DNA from: Thuidium tamariscinum
Taxonomy: Eukaryota; Streptophyta; Bryopsida; Hypnales; Thuidiaceae
Direction of reading: 5' to 3'
Assembly (NCBI GenBank): GCA_947034885.2
Contig: OX344749.2
Coordinates: forward strand, 28,473,501-28,537,500
DNA length: 64,000 bases
The position numbers were made by a program, and so were the translations under genes. The stretch's first letter is position 1. Each line of letters begins with the position of its first letter. This document shows positions 10,858-22,700 of the stretch, one piece after another. A model generated the notes under the pieces. The model was not told the DNA's origin. It worked only from the letters and a program-made list of their open reading frames with translations, and did no database searches.

Positions 10858-13800
10858 ATGTCGAACCGGCTGACGAGGATTGCGATTGTGAGCTCCGATC
10901 GATGTAAGCCGAAGAAATGTCGGCAGGAGTGTAAGAAGAGTTGCCCTGTGGTGAAGACAGGTGCGGTTCATTGGGGGTGCCATCTTATTAAGAATTTTCG
11001 TGTTGGTGATGTGGATTATGGATTTCTTGAGGGTCTTGCTGACAGAGCTTCATATCTTGGCTTGCGTTTGCAGGGAAGCTGTGTATTGAGGTTGCCTCCT
11101 CGTCGAAAATTGCCTTCATCTCCGAGGAGCTTTGCATCGGGTGTGGTATCTGTGTTAAGGTGCGTCATGCAGTCGCTTCCTGTCTGGTTCTCTGCGCATT
11201 CAAAGATCATGCATAGGTGTGCTCTTCAATTTTCTTCTCGCGAGAAATTCTTGAATATGTAGTAGCTCGTCTTAGGTTGGGACGTCGATTTGTAATTATC
11301 GTTGCGAAACGCATTTAGTGCTCCTTATTTGAGTTTTGTAGACTGTATTTCTGCCTGTTTTTTATTTTTTGTCAATATTCGGTGTTTATTGAGTTTTAAC
11401 CTCGCGGATGGAATTGAATTACATCTGAGAAACCTACAAATTGCCGCTGAGCTGGGAAAGCAAGAGCGTTCTCGAACGTCGTCCCTTATAACTATGTTTG
11501 AAGTTGTTGGGAGATGTTTTGGTCATTAGGGCTAGGAGAGTGTAATATAGCTGGTTACTTACGGAGCTATTTTGTTTTTTTGTAATTGGCTATTTTCAGA
11601 AATGTCCTTTCGAAGCCATTCAAATCATCAATCTTCCGAAGGACCTCGACAAGGATACCACTCATCGTTATGGTCCCAACACCTTCAAGCTCCACAGGTG
11701 GGATTGACTTCTTGTTTTAAGGCCTCGATTTTCTCGTAATCGAAAGATTAGTACCTTCAGTTGCTCATATAGTGTTTCGCGGATAGGGACTGGATAGTAC
11801 AATTGTCCACCCGAGTAGTGGCAGATTGTTTCTGTACACGGAAGAGTTTTATTTTTAGAAGACTATCATTATTGTTTCGCAGAGTGATCTATTTTTTACA
11901 TGCATACTGCAGCATCTTCAGTTCAAAGCAACCAAAGACTGGTTTTTAGTAACTTTATGTGTAATTTCAAATGGTGCAGGTTGCCTGTTCCTAGACCTGG
12001 GCAAGTTTTGGGACTTGTTGGCACTAATGGTATCGGAAAGTCAACTGCTCTCAAAGTTTTGGCAGGAAAACTCAAGCCGAATCTTGGACGTTTTCTTGTA
12101 AGTAAAGTCACACAGGTTTACTGTTTGTGTTAGTTCACTTCAGTCATCTGGTTTGCTGCTGAATGTGCGGCCTTCGGAGGTTCGCTACATTCGGATGTCA
12201 GTTTGAAAGATTGGCATCCAGTGTACAGGCAAAGATTTGACATTCCGCGCGGGGCCGTTAAATTTTTTTTGGACGCACTGAGCGGGTGTTTAGTCAGTCT
12301 TTTATCCTCCGTGGAAGGTGTTAATAGGTCGTGTGCATGCTGATAATGTGCAGAATCCGCCTGACTGGCAAGAGATTTTGACTTATTTCCGGGGTTCTGA
12401 GCTCCAAAATTATTTCACTCGAATTTTGGAAGATAATTTGAAGGTGAGATGCTTTTTGACCCTGCCCTTTCCTGAACAAGGATGTTATTTCGTTACAATT
12501 AGTGTGAACAGTAGTTTCTGTACTTTGTTATTGATTCTCTTTGGCTTAATTGGCATCAGGCGATCATCAAGCCGCAGTACGTGGACCATATCCCCAAGGC
12601 CGTGAAAGGTAACGTGGGCGAAGTTCTTGCTCAAAAGGATGAGAGAGAGATGAGATTTGAACTGGCCAAGGATCTTGACCTGAATCAAGTTCTTGACCGT
12701 GATGTTGGTGATCTTTCTGGAGGAGAGCTTCAGCGCTTCGCCATTGCTGTCGTGGCTACGCAGCATGCTGAGATCTACATGTTTGATGAACCGTCTAGTT
12801 ACCTCGACGTGAAGCAAAGGTTGAAAGCTGCTCAAGTTGTTCGTTCTCTGCTCCGACCCAACAGGTACAATTCTATGAGCTGTATAGTTTCGTTGAACAT
12901 AACTGTGATACACATGATTGTTCTGGTTTTAATGACTCTTTGGTAATTCCCTTTTTCGGCACACTGATTTTGGTTTTTAGTGGTCTGGTGCATGTGGCGA
13001 CAGTAGGTCACTTTCTACGCTCATTTCTTTTTCTTTGTTCTGTACCAATATATGACTTTATTTATTTTTTCAATGTATACTGCTTGTGCAGTTATGTTAT
13101 TGTGGTGGAGCACGACTTGAGTGTGTTGGATTACCTTTCCGATTTTATCTGTTGCCTATACGGAAAGCCTGGAGCTTACGGTGTGGTGACTTTGCCTTTC
13201 TCTGTGAGAGAAGGTATCAACATCTTTTTGGCGGGGTTTGTGCCTACTGAGAATCTGAGATTTAGAGACGAGTCCCTTACCTTCAAGGTATGCATGTCTA
13301 TTCACCAAACATATTCTAATGACCGACATAAAAGAAAGCTGACTGAGGTTTTATAATTTTATATAATCTCTTGATAAAGAATTGTGCTCCTTCTGCAGGT
13401 TGCTGAGACTCCCCAGGAGAGTGCAGAAGAGATTCGCACTTATGCGCGCTACAAATACCCTCAGATGACCAAGACACAGGGTGGCTTCAAGTTGGCCGTG
13501 AAGGAAGGGGAGTTTACTGACTCTCAAATCATTGTAATGCTTGGAGAGAACGGAACTGGCAAGACCACGTTCATCCGTATGTTGGTAAGTCGTAGCTGGC
13601 GTCTAGCTGAGTCAATGACTACTGGGCCAGGAGGTCCATCAACTGTTTGCTCTTAGTCTTGGATAGTAGATATTGCACTAAGGCTGTAATTATTTTGTTA
13701 TTGAAGAATGCTGTTTGCCCAGCTTATATTGACGGGGATTGGGTTCACAGGCGGGTTTGCTAAAACCCGACGATACCGGCGAATCTGATGTTGAGGTTCC

Positions 13801-14713
13801 CGAGTTCAATGTGTCTTACAAGCCTCAAAAAATCAGCCCCAAATTTGCGTCAACTGTACGACATCTCTTGCACCAGAAGATCAGGGACTCTTACATGCAT
13901 CCACAGTTCAATTCAGATGTGATGAAACCTCTACAGATTGAGGCCCTCATGGACCAACAGGTTGTTCATCTCTCAGGAGGAGAGCTTCAACGTGTCGCCT
14001 TGTGTCTCTGCCTTGGCAAGGTAATTCGGCCATTGTATTTATGATATTCTCAGAGATTTTCTTCAGAAGGATGCATGTATCTTTCACGGTTCCGATGCGT
14101 TTCTTAGTGGTGCGATACGGATGGTCAGTCCGAGGGCTTCCAAATTACTAACTACGGATTGATACTTGATTGAATGCAGCCCGCAGATATTTACCTGATC
14201 GATGAGCCAAGTGCATATCTCGACTCTGAGCAGCGTATTGTAGCAGCGAAAGTTATTAAACGATTCATCCTTCATGCAAAGAAGACGGCCTTTGTAGTGG
14301 AGCACGATTTCATCATGGCTACATACTTGGCTGACAGAGTGATTGTGTATGAGGGACAACCGTCCATTGATTGTGTTGCAAACACACCTCAGAGCTTGTT
14401 AACGGGAATGAATCTTTTCCTTTCGGTAAGTTCCGAACTTTGCAGCAAATTTCCTACGATCTTATGTTCTTGTATGTTGACTAGTGCTCCATCAGGATAT
14501 ATGATTTGGTTGATTTTTGTGCAAGATACATTTGTGTGGATTTCTGCGTAGCAGCATGTCTTGTATTGACCCTGTGGATTGGTCGTGGAACAGCACTTGG
14601 ACATTACTTTCCGGCGCGACCCAACAAATTACAGGCCTCGTATCAACAAGCTTGATTCGACTAAAGACAGGGAGCAAAAGAATGCGGGATCATACTACTA
14701 CCTAGATGACTAA
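10858..14713 (+). CDS. ABCE1: ABCE1 / RNase L inhibitor-like ribosome-recycling ATPase, 11 exons
   Basis: Complete gene for soluble ABC protein ABCE1 (RLI2 in Arabidopsis), which splits 80S ribosomes after termination and acts in initiation. Exons: 10858-10960, 11074-11159, 11600-11697, 11980-12097, 12354-12443, 12560-12864, 13092-13287, 13399-13584, 13751-14020, 14180-14425, 14594-14713. All junctions are GT-AG and in phase, giving 605 aa, the length I recall for plant orthologues. Residues C16/C21/C25/C29 and C55/C58/C61/C65 form the N-terminal 4Fe-4S domain. Walker A 1 is GTNGIGKST (110-118), signature LSGGELQR and Walker B YMFDEPSS follow; Walker A 2 is GENGTGKT (381-388) with a second LSGGELQR and [11 protein letters not shown]. 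The protein ends YYYLDD. The start is the first ATG after the CT-rich leader and gives the conserved [18 protein letters not shown]. No anomalies. Confidence 0.97.
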
Positions 14714-14761
14714 GTACCTCGCGTTGAGCTTGGTTCGAAGTCTTGGATGAGGGTACTTAGT
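14709..14761 (+). other. Hairpin spanning the ABCE1 stop codon
   Basis: ACTAAGTACC (14709-14718, containing the TAA stop at 14711-14713) pairs perfectly with GGTACTTAGT (14752-14761), a 10-bp stem with a 33-nt loop and two further pairs possible past a bulge. Structure is seen directly; function is unknown. Confidence 0.5.
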
Positions 14762-16424
14762 ACCAGCGGAAATCATATTGTACCATTTGTTTTTCAGCCA
14801 TAGCAAGGTCACTTCAATGAACCATGTTGCTGGGATTTGTAGAGCTCCCTGCAGTGTGCGTTAAACTGGAATTTTCCATCCTTGAACTGACTTTGAGCGC
14901 AACATAAGTTGTGTAGTCTTTTCTTGTAGTTTTTCCTCAAACTATAATTAAGTGCGAAGAGAATCTGCTTTTGGAGGATTGGTTTTAGAAGCTTGGATAT
15001 AGGGTTATCTGATGCTATCTCCGAGAGGTTTTTTAAGGCATGGTTTCTGAAGTTCTGACTTTAACTATGTTCCACATTTGTGAATTCACTAGCTTCAGTA
15101 GCTAACGGAAATTGTGTTCCCAGAGGTCTAGACTTTTCTCTGGGGTAGAGATAGATTCCGAGGGGTGAAGCTTTTGGTTGAAAATAGAGGTTTGAGATCG
15201 GAGGTTTAGTGATAAGTGGTTTGGCCAATTTTGCTCCTGAGAGATGAAATTGTGCGCCATTGTTTCATATAATGCAATAAACAATGATCATGCTTAGAAG
15301 GAGATGAGTCTGTTTCATTGATAGAGATTTTTTTCTTAAACCAATTTCAATTCTGCAATCAAAATTCACCTACTGCGAATTGTCAACTCCAACATAGTCT
15401 TTTTTTTCAGTCAATAAGCAAATTGTGTGTCTGTGAAGGGGGCTATCCTTGCCCTTTTAGCTTCAATGTGATTCTCTTACTTCTCTACATGGAAATCCAA
15501 ATGATTTTCTTGTGTAGTTGGGTCCAATAATCTTACTACCTATTGTGCCATTTGGAGAATTTTGCATGATGTTGAATGTAATTGACATTTTTTGCCTTGT
15601 TTTTTAGGCAATTCAACAAGTTTCAATTTAAAAAAAGTAGAACTTCATTTTTGGTGACTTATTTCATTGAAAAATATGTAGCTTCATTTGATAATTGGTT
15701 GATAAATTTTAGTTGTGAACCTCAAAAATGTTTGTTGTTTAACTAGGTAAGAAACATTTATATGAATATCATTTCTTTAACAACCATTTCGAAAATAGTC
15801 TTTGAATTTTAACAATGTGGCCTTTTATAATAGCTATAGTTGAACCTATGTTAGGTGGAAACAGTCATTAGCATTATGCATATAAAGAAGTTCAAGTGCC
15901 AAATGTCAATTATGTCAACTTGTTCATGTCATACAATTATTGTATTTGATTGGTGGTGGATTGAAAAAGTATAGTGATATTTGACAAAAATAGCTCCATT
16001 AATGTTTAATGTAGCAAATTTTATGTACATAAAGAATATATAAATAAATAATTACTACTATTCATGCAAATAGGGAATTATGAGAACATTATAAAAGGTT
16101 CAATTATACTTCTATATTTTAACTAGATTTTAGTGTGATTCATAAGATTGGTGAATGTACTATTCATCACATGAATGATCACATGATTTGTAAGAGAAAT
16201 AAATGTGCCATGTATCGTTTCAATTGGTGACACATATTGGTTAGTAAGTACATATTAGTTGTAAAATTGGTATCCTACAATCAAAAGCTTTAGAAATCTT
16301 AAGACTTAGAAAAAGCTCTAGTTCACTTGAAATCCAAACCTTTTTTTATTCATTCTAATTAAACTATCACTTAAAAAAGATCCATAATAACTAACCATAC
16401 TGATTTGTAATAGAGACATGCTCA
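14762..16424. other. ABCE1 3' flank and AT-rich spacer
   Basis: The first 500 bp or so is probably ABCE1 3' UTR and terminator (AT-rich, AATAAA-type words near 15275-15280). The rest is AT-rich intergenic DNA without a gene I can support. Confidence 0.45.
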
Positions 16425-16623
16425 GAGGTATATGGAAAAGAACATGTCTTTTGATTGTACCATTGAAAAAATCATAAGAATCAAACAAAGACATCTTTCA
16501 AAATTGAGAGGCCAGATTTGAAGCTCCAGCATACATCCTCTCAATTTTGAAAGATGTCTTTGTTTGATTCTTATGATCTTTTCAATGGTACAGTCAAAGG
16601 ATGTGTCCCTTTCCATGTACCTC
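16425..16623. repeat. Near-perfect fold-back: 87-bp arms, 25-nt loop
   Basis: Left arm 16425-16511 and right arm 16537-16623 are inverted copies without gaps, 79 of 87 positions matching, and the inner 41 bp next to the loop are perfect. All eight differences are transitions, clustered in the outer half. A transcript would fold into a long stem suited to DCL processing, so this may be a young MIR or siRNA locus, or a fold-back transposon. No target or mature small RNA can be named from the sequence. Confidence 0.85.
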
Positions 16624-17034
16624 CTTTCCTTGTACCTCTTTGCTTAGGGTGTGAAATTGCAAATTCAATAATGAAACAAGTAAGTTGGATTAACCAATGA
16701 CAAACAAACCATTCATAACAAACACTTAGGAAATGATCAATCATAGTCTTATATCAAATTATAACAATTTTTTTTCAATAAATGAGATTTGGGTTACATT
16801 GGGTTGACAATCAGTGTCTTGAATGATGATAGAATTGAATAATTAGTGATTACAATACAGAAAGAAAGTCTCCCTTTGGAATGTAAATTCATCACAAGAA
16901 ATGAGGTTTGTAGAATTAGGCCCACTTGTTGTGGACTTAGGAGAGTACAGGAAAGTGAGGTAACCTAAGACCGAGAACCAAAACATGTTCGCCTTCTCTG
17001 GCTGGAACTTATCGGTCTCTGCGTCTGTGCGGTC
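16624..17034. other. Intergenic spacer and probable promoter of the Agenet gene
   Basis: AT-rich DNA that turns GC-balanced near 16960, where the leader of the downstream gene probably begins. I see no clear TATA box or other named element. Confidence 0.35.
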
Positions 17035-17910
17035 TCTTTCGTTGCTTCTCGCATTGCTGGGTTTCAGTTCTTCGATCTTGCTGCAGCTCTATTGATGTTC
17101 GGGTGAGTTTCTCCGCTTCTATCTGCTGCATTCCTTTCCTTTCCGGAGTTTCTTAATCGCTCATTCGTGACTGTCATACCAACCCTAACGTCCGCATTGC
17201 TGAAGGAGTTTTCCAAGCGCTTGGATGTGTTCAGTCATACAGTTTCATTGGTGATTCCCACAGCTGTTTTTCTTTTAATTTCTCAATTCTCGATTTAGTC
17301 TAAGTACCAAGTTGATGTGCTTGAGGATTGAGGGATATCATGGCATTTCTCTCTTTGCGGCCTGTGATAATTAATGACTGCTTCAGGCGTTCGTTTTACA
17401 GCTTGTCGCGTTTCAGTTCTTTCCTCATCGTACTGTGCTAGGCCAGCTGCTCTGTGTCTCTTCCGCTGCATTGATTTGCTTTGTTGGGTTTCATGTACGC
17501 TGTCATACCAACCCTAATGCTGGCATTGCTCAAGAACTCCAAGCGCTTCTGTTCAAACGTGCAGCTTCATTAGTGATTCCCACAGCTGATCTTTTTTGAA
17601 TTGGCGTTTCTTCGTTTAGTAGTAGTGCGAAGTTATTGTTTTTAGAATTGATTTTATTCGTGGTGTGTAACTTTCAGGTGAATTTCTCTCTTCGTGGCCA
17701 GTGATAAGCAGTTTCTGCTTCAGTCATCATTTTATAGTTTGCCGCGTTTCAGTTGTTCCATCATCGGCCAGCTGCTCTGATTCTCGTCGGCTGCATTTTT
17801 CTTTGTTGGGTTTCGTATGCGCTCGTGAGTGCCTTACCTACCCCAATGCCGGCATTGCTCAAGAATTTCAAGCGGTTGAGTTGTCGAGAGTCATAACTGA
17901 CGTTTTTTAA
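17035..17910 (+). repeat. Three diverged tandem copies of a ~330-bp unit in the gene leader
   Basis: Shared blocks recur three times in the same order: GTTTCAGTT near the start, GCTGCTCTG/GCTGCATT with TTGTTGGGTTTC, then CATACCAACCCTAA at 17173 and 17502 (CCTTACCTACCCCAA at about 17831), GGCATTGCTCAAGAA and CAAGCG, then GTGATTCCCACAGCTG in copies one and two. Spacing is about 329 bp. Copy three has lost its 3' end. None of the copies is coding. Confidence 0.75.
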
Positions 17911-19787
17911 CTTTGTTCCTTGTAGTAATACCTGATGGACTTGCTCTTCTCGATGCTTGAGGATCGGGGTTTCTCGTTGTCCTTTGTACGAAGCTTCTCT
18001 CGCCTAGGTCAGTTTCGAACTTGCAGGCCAGGTTCAGTCAGTGATTTGTTTTGAGAATTTTGCTGCGTCGTGCGAGTTTCAGTCTCCCTGGGCTATCGTA
18101 GCCACTCTTCCTTGTGGTGTTTGTCCTCGAGGTTTAAATACTCCTCCCTTGCTGTGTTCATCGGGATCTTGAATGGTGGAGGGTAGTTCAAGCCCAAGAA
18201 GGGGCAAACTGCAAAGAAGCTACATTAATTCAAAAGCGTGAGGGGCCCTTGCATGAATTAGGTACTTATTCGGGTTTGGATCAACAATCAGTATTTTAGG
18301 GTTTTCTTTAGGAATGTTTAGGGCATCGTGGATCGGAGAAAGCCTTAACAACCTTGAGAACTCTGTATAACCTCCGAGAGAAGACGGTTGCAAACTCTGT
18401 GAGCGAGTGGGAGGCGTGTCTACCGTAGCTACGGTATAGAATTGAAAAGGGTTTCAATTTTCTCAGTTGAAATTCGGTTTTGGGTTAGTCAATTGCAACC
18501 GATCTCTTCAAACAAGAAAGGAATAGTTTTATGCTCTTTTATTTCGTAGAGGAAGCCGGAGCCATTGACATTGCCATCGCATTGCTTTCAGGGGTTGTTG
18601 TGTGGTTAATAAGGAAATCTTTGAGTGTGAAGTAATCTTTCCAAAAGAACTAAGGTCACGAAAATTAGTAATGCGATAGGAGTATGATTTGTTTGTGATT
18701 AAATTGCACTTGTTCAGTCATTGAGGTTAGCTGGGCACGTTCCTGCTGATTTTATTTTCTCTTTTGAAACCGCTAATCAGAATCGTCAAAAGTGGACGAG
18801 TCGATCGTTATAAAGTTGATCAAGTTATTACCTGGGCCTTGGTATATTGAGTAGAGAATATTCCTTACATGTGTACACTGCTTGTCTACACTGGATGGTT
18901 TCATGTAGATTTACTAAGGATCAGGAAGCGGGAATGTTGGACAGATTTCATGCTCTTCACAATTTGCTATCTGATTATGGATAGTTTTGAACAGGCTTAC
19001 GAAGAACGTGAACGAGGCTATGGTGGAGAGAGTACATGCAAATCATGACGAAGCAGGTGTGTTGTTTGAATTTTCCGAAGAAGTAATTAAGGTAATTGAA
19101 TTCATCGACACTTTCGTGGGAAAGATCCGCCATTCAAGGCGCTGATTTGGTGGTGAACCTGGAAGATCATAGTAGGCAACCGATTTTCAACAATTGCTCT
19201 TTGGATTCCGGCATTTCTGGGACATAGTAACTGACGGAGTAATTTGGTATTCGAGTTTGAAGATCATCAACTTTAGAAGCAGTGGACGAAGTTGGGACTT
19301 TGTATAGTGGATGACCTCACGACTGTACAATAACGTCTGTGCTTGGTCAAGCATAGACATAGGGCCAAGAGAGAGCCGACATAGTTTACAGCCCCGTTGG
19401 AGGTCACGCCATTGTTGCCATTCTTGATATTAATGATACATTATGCCTATATAAGTGCAAACTGCAGATAGTTGCTTCTTGTGAGGAATCGAGGGTAATT
19501 GAGATAGATGTCTTAGAAAGGAATATTTGATTTATTTTCTGAAAAAAGATTAGCAAGAAAAGGGTACGGATGATGGAAACTTATCTGGATTGAGCTTTGA
19601 GTGGTCAGGTGAAAGGTTTTTAATTCTAGAGGCTCAGTTTAAATGTAGGTTCCGAAGTGAGGTTCAAAGCACTTTCTCTTTCGGATTCAAGTTATTCTTG
19701 GTGAGGAAGATTAACCTTAAGGGAACTATGTGGAATCATTGGCCCTCGATTTTGATCATGGAACACGTGTGAGTCCCTGTAGAATTC
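17911..19787 (+). other. Remaining 5' leader of the Agenet gene, with short upstream ORFs
   Basis: About 1.9 kb without a long ORF before the chosen start codon. It probably contains 5' UTR exons and one or more introns. Two short ATG frames stand out: 18173-18241 (22 codons, MVEGSSSPRRGK) and 19020-19145 (41 codons). Exon limits cannot be fixed by eye. Confidence 0.4.
19020..19145 (+). CDS. Short upstream ORF (41 aa) or unplaced coding exon
   Basis: ATG at 19020 opens a frame of 41 codons ending with TGA at 19143-19145; it lies just after a good acceptor (gaacag at about 18994). The peptide contains EAGVLFEFSEEVIKVIEF and ends IRHSRR, an amphipathic composition more protein-like than its surroundings. 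A donor-like AAG|gtaatt sits inside it, so it could instead be a coding exon of the Agenet gene upstream of the chosen start. I do not recognise it. Confidence 0.35.
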   Translation: MVERVHANHDEAGVLFEFSEEVIKVIEFIDTFVGKIRHSRR

Positions 19788-22700
19788 ATGGGATTTGATT
19801 TGGAGCAGCATACAGGGATGGATCCGCATGTTGAGATCAGTCGAGAAGAACTAGAACTTGGTTTGCCACCTTCAATAGTTACTGATTCTTTGTTGGAAGT
19901 GCAAGACTCTGGTTATAGAATAAGCACGCCCGCAGTCTTTGGCACAGGTAATTCGAGTTTCTTAGGGGCTGATCCTATTGGGAGTATTTGTGCACCCTCT
20001 GCTTCAGCTACTGACTTGCAGCAGGCAGAGATGGCACCTGCAGCTTTTGGCCCTGGTTCTCATGCTGATATAATGTCATGGCCCCAGCTTTCCATGTGCG
20101 AAGCTTCACTGTGAGTTTATCCCTTTCAATTTATATCTTGTCTACTTAATTCGTTGCCTATGACGAATTTGTTCTATGCGTTGTCTTTCTGTTCTATGCT
20201 GCAATTGTAAGCTATCGCATCGGAATACAATAGGATGCTGAGCAATGGTTGTCTTGTTCAGGGAGGGCACAGAAGGAGAGGAAGACCTGATGGCCACATT
20301 CAATCTGAATTTAAGATCGGGTGATTTTTTACGTCCCTCGTCAATCGTTTTATTTTCATCTTGCACAAGCTATCTGGATTAGTTCATTTCAGCCTGCAAT
20401 GATCCCAGAAGTATAAATTCACAGTTGCTTGTATTTTTTCTCTTTGTAGAAGTAGCGTCTCTTGATATGGAATATTAGTTTTGCTAATGGTAGGCCGTTA
20501 TTTGATTTGCTCGATTATTTCAATTATAGCAGATGAAGTACAGCACGGAGAAACCGCTATAGTCGATGAGCCATCAAATGCGGTGGGCGCTTCGTATTCA
20601 ATTCTTCCGTTGGAAAGACTTACAGAATATAAGTATGAGGCTTCAAAGGAGTCTTCTCCTGAAATTACTCGGCAAGGAAATGACGCACCAATTTGTAGAG
20701 AATCAGAACAGACAGAGTATCAGGAAAAGGTAGTAGCTACTCCGGAAAAACCAGTGAACGATTCGAACGACGGTTTCTTGCAAACAGAAGTCCGTGAGCC
20801 GTTGAATGTAGAGTGGGCTAAAGTTGCTTCTGAACTACCTTCTGCTCAAGGGGAGCATTCCAACGGTGTAGGTTATGCTGAGACTGAGTGTTCAGAACCT
20901 ATCGAAGAAGCTCAGCGTCTACAATCTGAATGCACGGATCCAAATTTTGGATCTGGTGTAATGCCTACATCCTTCTCCGGTCTATTTCAATCAATACTTG
21001 CATCTGATATCCCTTCATCTCAACTGGTGGAGACAGGCAGCCAGTCAAACGGGCTAACAGGCGCCACGGCTACCGTTCCCGCTGTCGAAAGTCAAGATGT
21101 TACGAATATAGTGAATACTACCACAAGGTTAATGCTTGCTAGTTTAAAGCAAGCGCCTTTTAGGTCTGATCCACCTGGTTTGGGACGAGCGGAGAACGCA
21201 CTTGCGTCACTGAGTAGGATGAAACCAAACACGGCAGTTGCAGCGTTAGAATCCCGGCCAGTATCTTTGTCTACTCGGAGTGCTTCTCAGACATCTTATC
21301 GAGCAGCACGGGTAGCGTCTGCAGCAACTACAGTCTCAGCAGCTGCTTCGGCAGCTAAATCTGCTGTGCAAGCAGCTGAGGCATCAATTGAGGCACTGGC
21401 AAACCTTGGTATTAATAATGGCAGCCTATACCAAGGAAGAAATAGTTTTGTGAATCCACAGCCTTTAAAGGTACTACTCTCTTTGAAGCAAATGCCGACG
21501 ATGTGAGTTAAAGAATCCTCCAGGTGATGGGATTTGTTAAGTTCAGAATCGGACGACCATTATCTGTTAATTTCCAATTCTGTTGCTTATAGCTATATTG
21601 AAAGCTGATGCAGGAAACTAATGAATATTTCACACTTTCAGAACTAAGCCAAAGCATTTTCCCTCCTGAGTCCTTGTTATGCTAGTGCATTCACATTCCA
21701 GAATATTCTACCTTGAAGTCGGTCTCTATAGATCCAGACATGGCTGTTGGATCCGCAATGTATATCTCGGACTTCCTGGAACGCCGCTAATTGTACGATA
21801 TTTGAGATATTTGTGTGAACGCCACTATTTGAGTTATAAGGTTCAATGTGAGGTTAGGAACTGTGCTGGGACAAACCAATTCAGGACTTAACTATGTCAT
21901 ACTCATTTATGTGCAGGTAGCATGTGGTAGCACACCTGTGGCTGCAGGTGTCAAAAGAAAGTTTCAAGGTAATTTTTATCTTGGTCAGAGATGAGATGGG
22001 AAAGATTTATTTCAGTTTCCGCTGGGAAACCAGGATGGTGGTAATAACACTGTGGATTGTGCTATTTTGAGCTCATGAAATCTAGAATTCTGTCAAAAAG
22101 TGTGCGTTATCATTTAGACGTGAGAAATTAGAACAAGGCTCTTGAACAGAAAATTCAGAATTGTAATGAAAAAATAACTTCGCTCCAGGATGAGCAAGCT
22201 TCAAGCTAATTGGTCTATTTGATATCGTACACAGTTGCGACGAAGAACAGATTATTTTTGTGAAGAAAGTATTTGCGAAGCTATGATTGGTCATCTTCCC
22301 AATTGTGTTTATGCTACTTAACTCATCGATTTCTTCAGGTCAGAGGTCTCCGGTTGTTGAGCAAACTGGAGGGATGGATACGACAGGCTCATTGGACTTG
22401 ATCAAAGTCGGTTTTTCCGTTGAGGTTAGAATTACTGATCCCAGTAACTTACATTTATCTAAGAGATAAGTGCTACCTGCCACAGGAATCAAATTCAAAC
22501 ATGAAATTTTTATTTGAAATAAAAATCATTATCTGAGGCGTTCATCAAAACTAGCAGCATTTAATCTGTTGCCCGGCTTTTTTGTGTAGGTTGATTGAGG
22601 TACATTGAATTTGACATGCAATGCATTTTGTTACGGGGTTGTAGGTCATGCCTGCAGAAGATGGCTTACAAGGCGGGTGGTTTATTGCGAAAGTTCTCTC

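Noticed and set aside
14701..14775. tRNA-like feature (GGTTCGA near 14730)
   Set aside because: Pairing is a single hairpin around the ABCE1 stop codon; no acceptor, D or anticodon arms.
16422..16616. 64-codon minus-strand ORF
   Set aside because: It reads through both arms of the fold-back, so its two halves are mirror sequences; an accidental frame.
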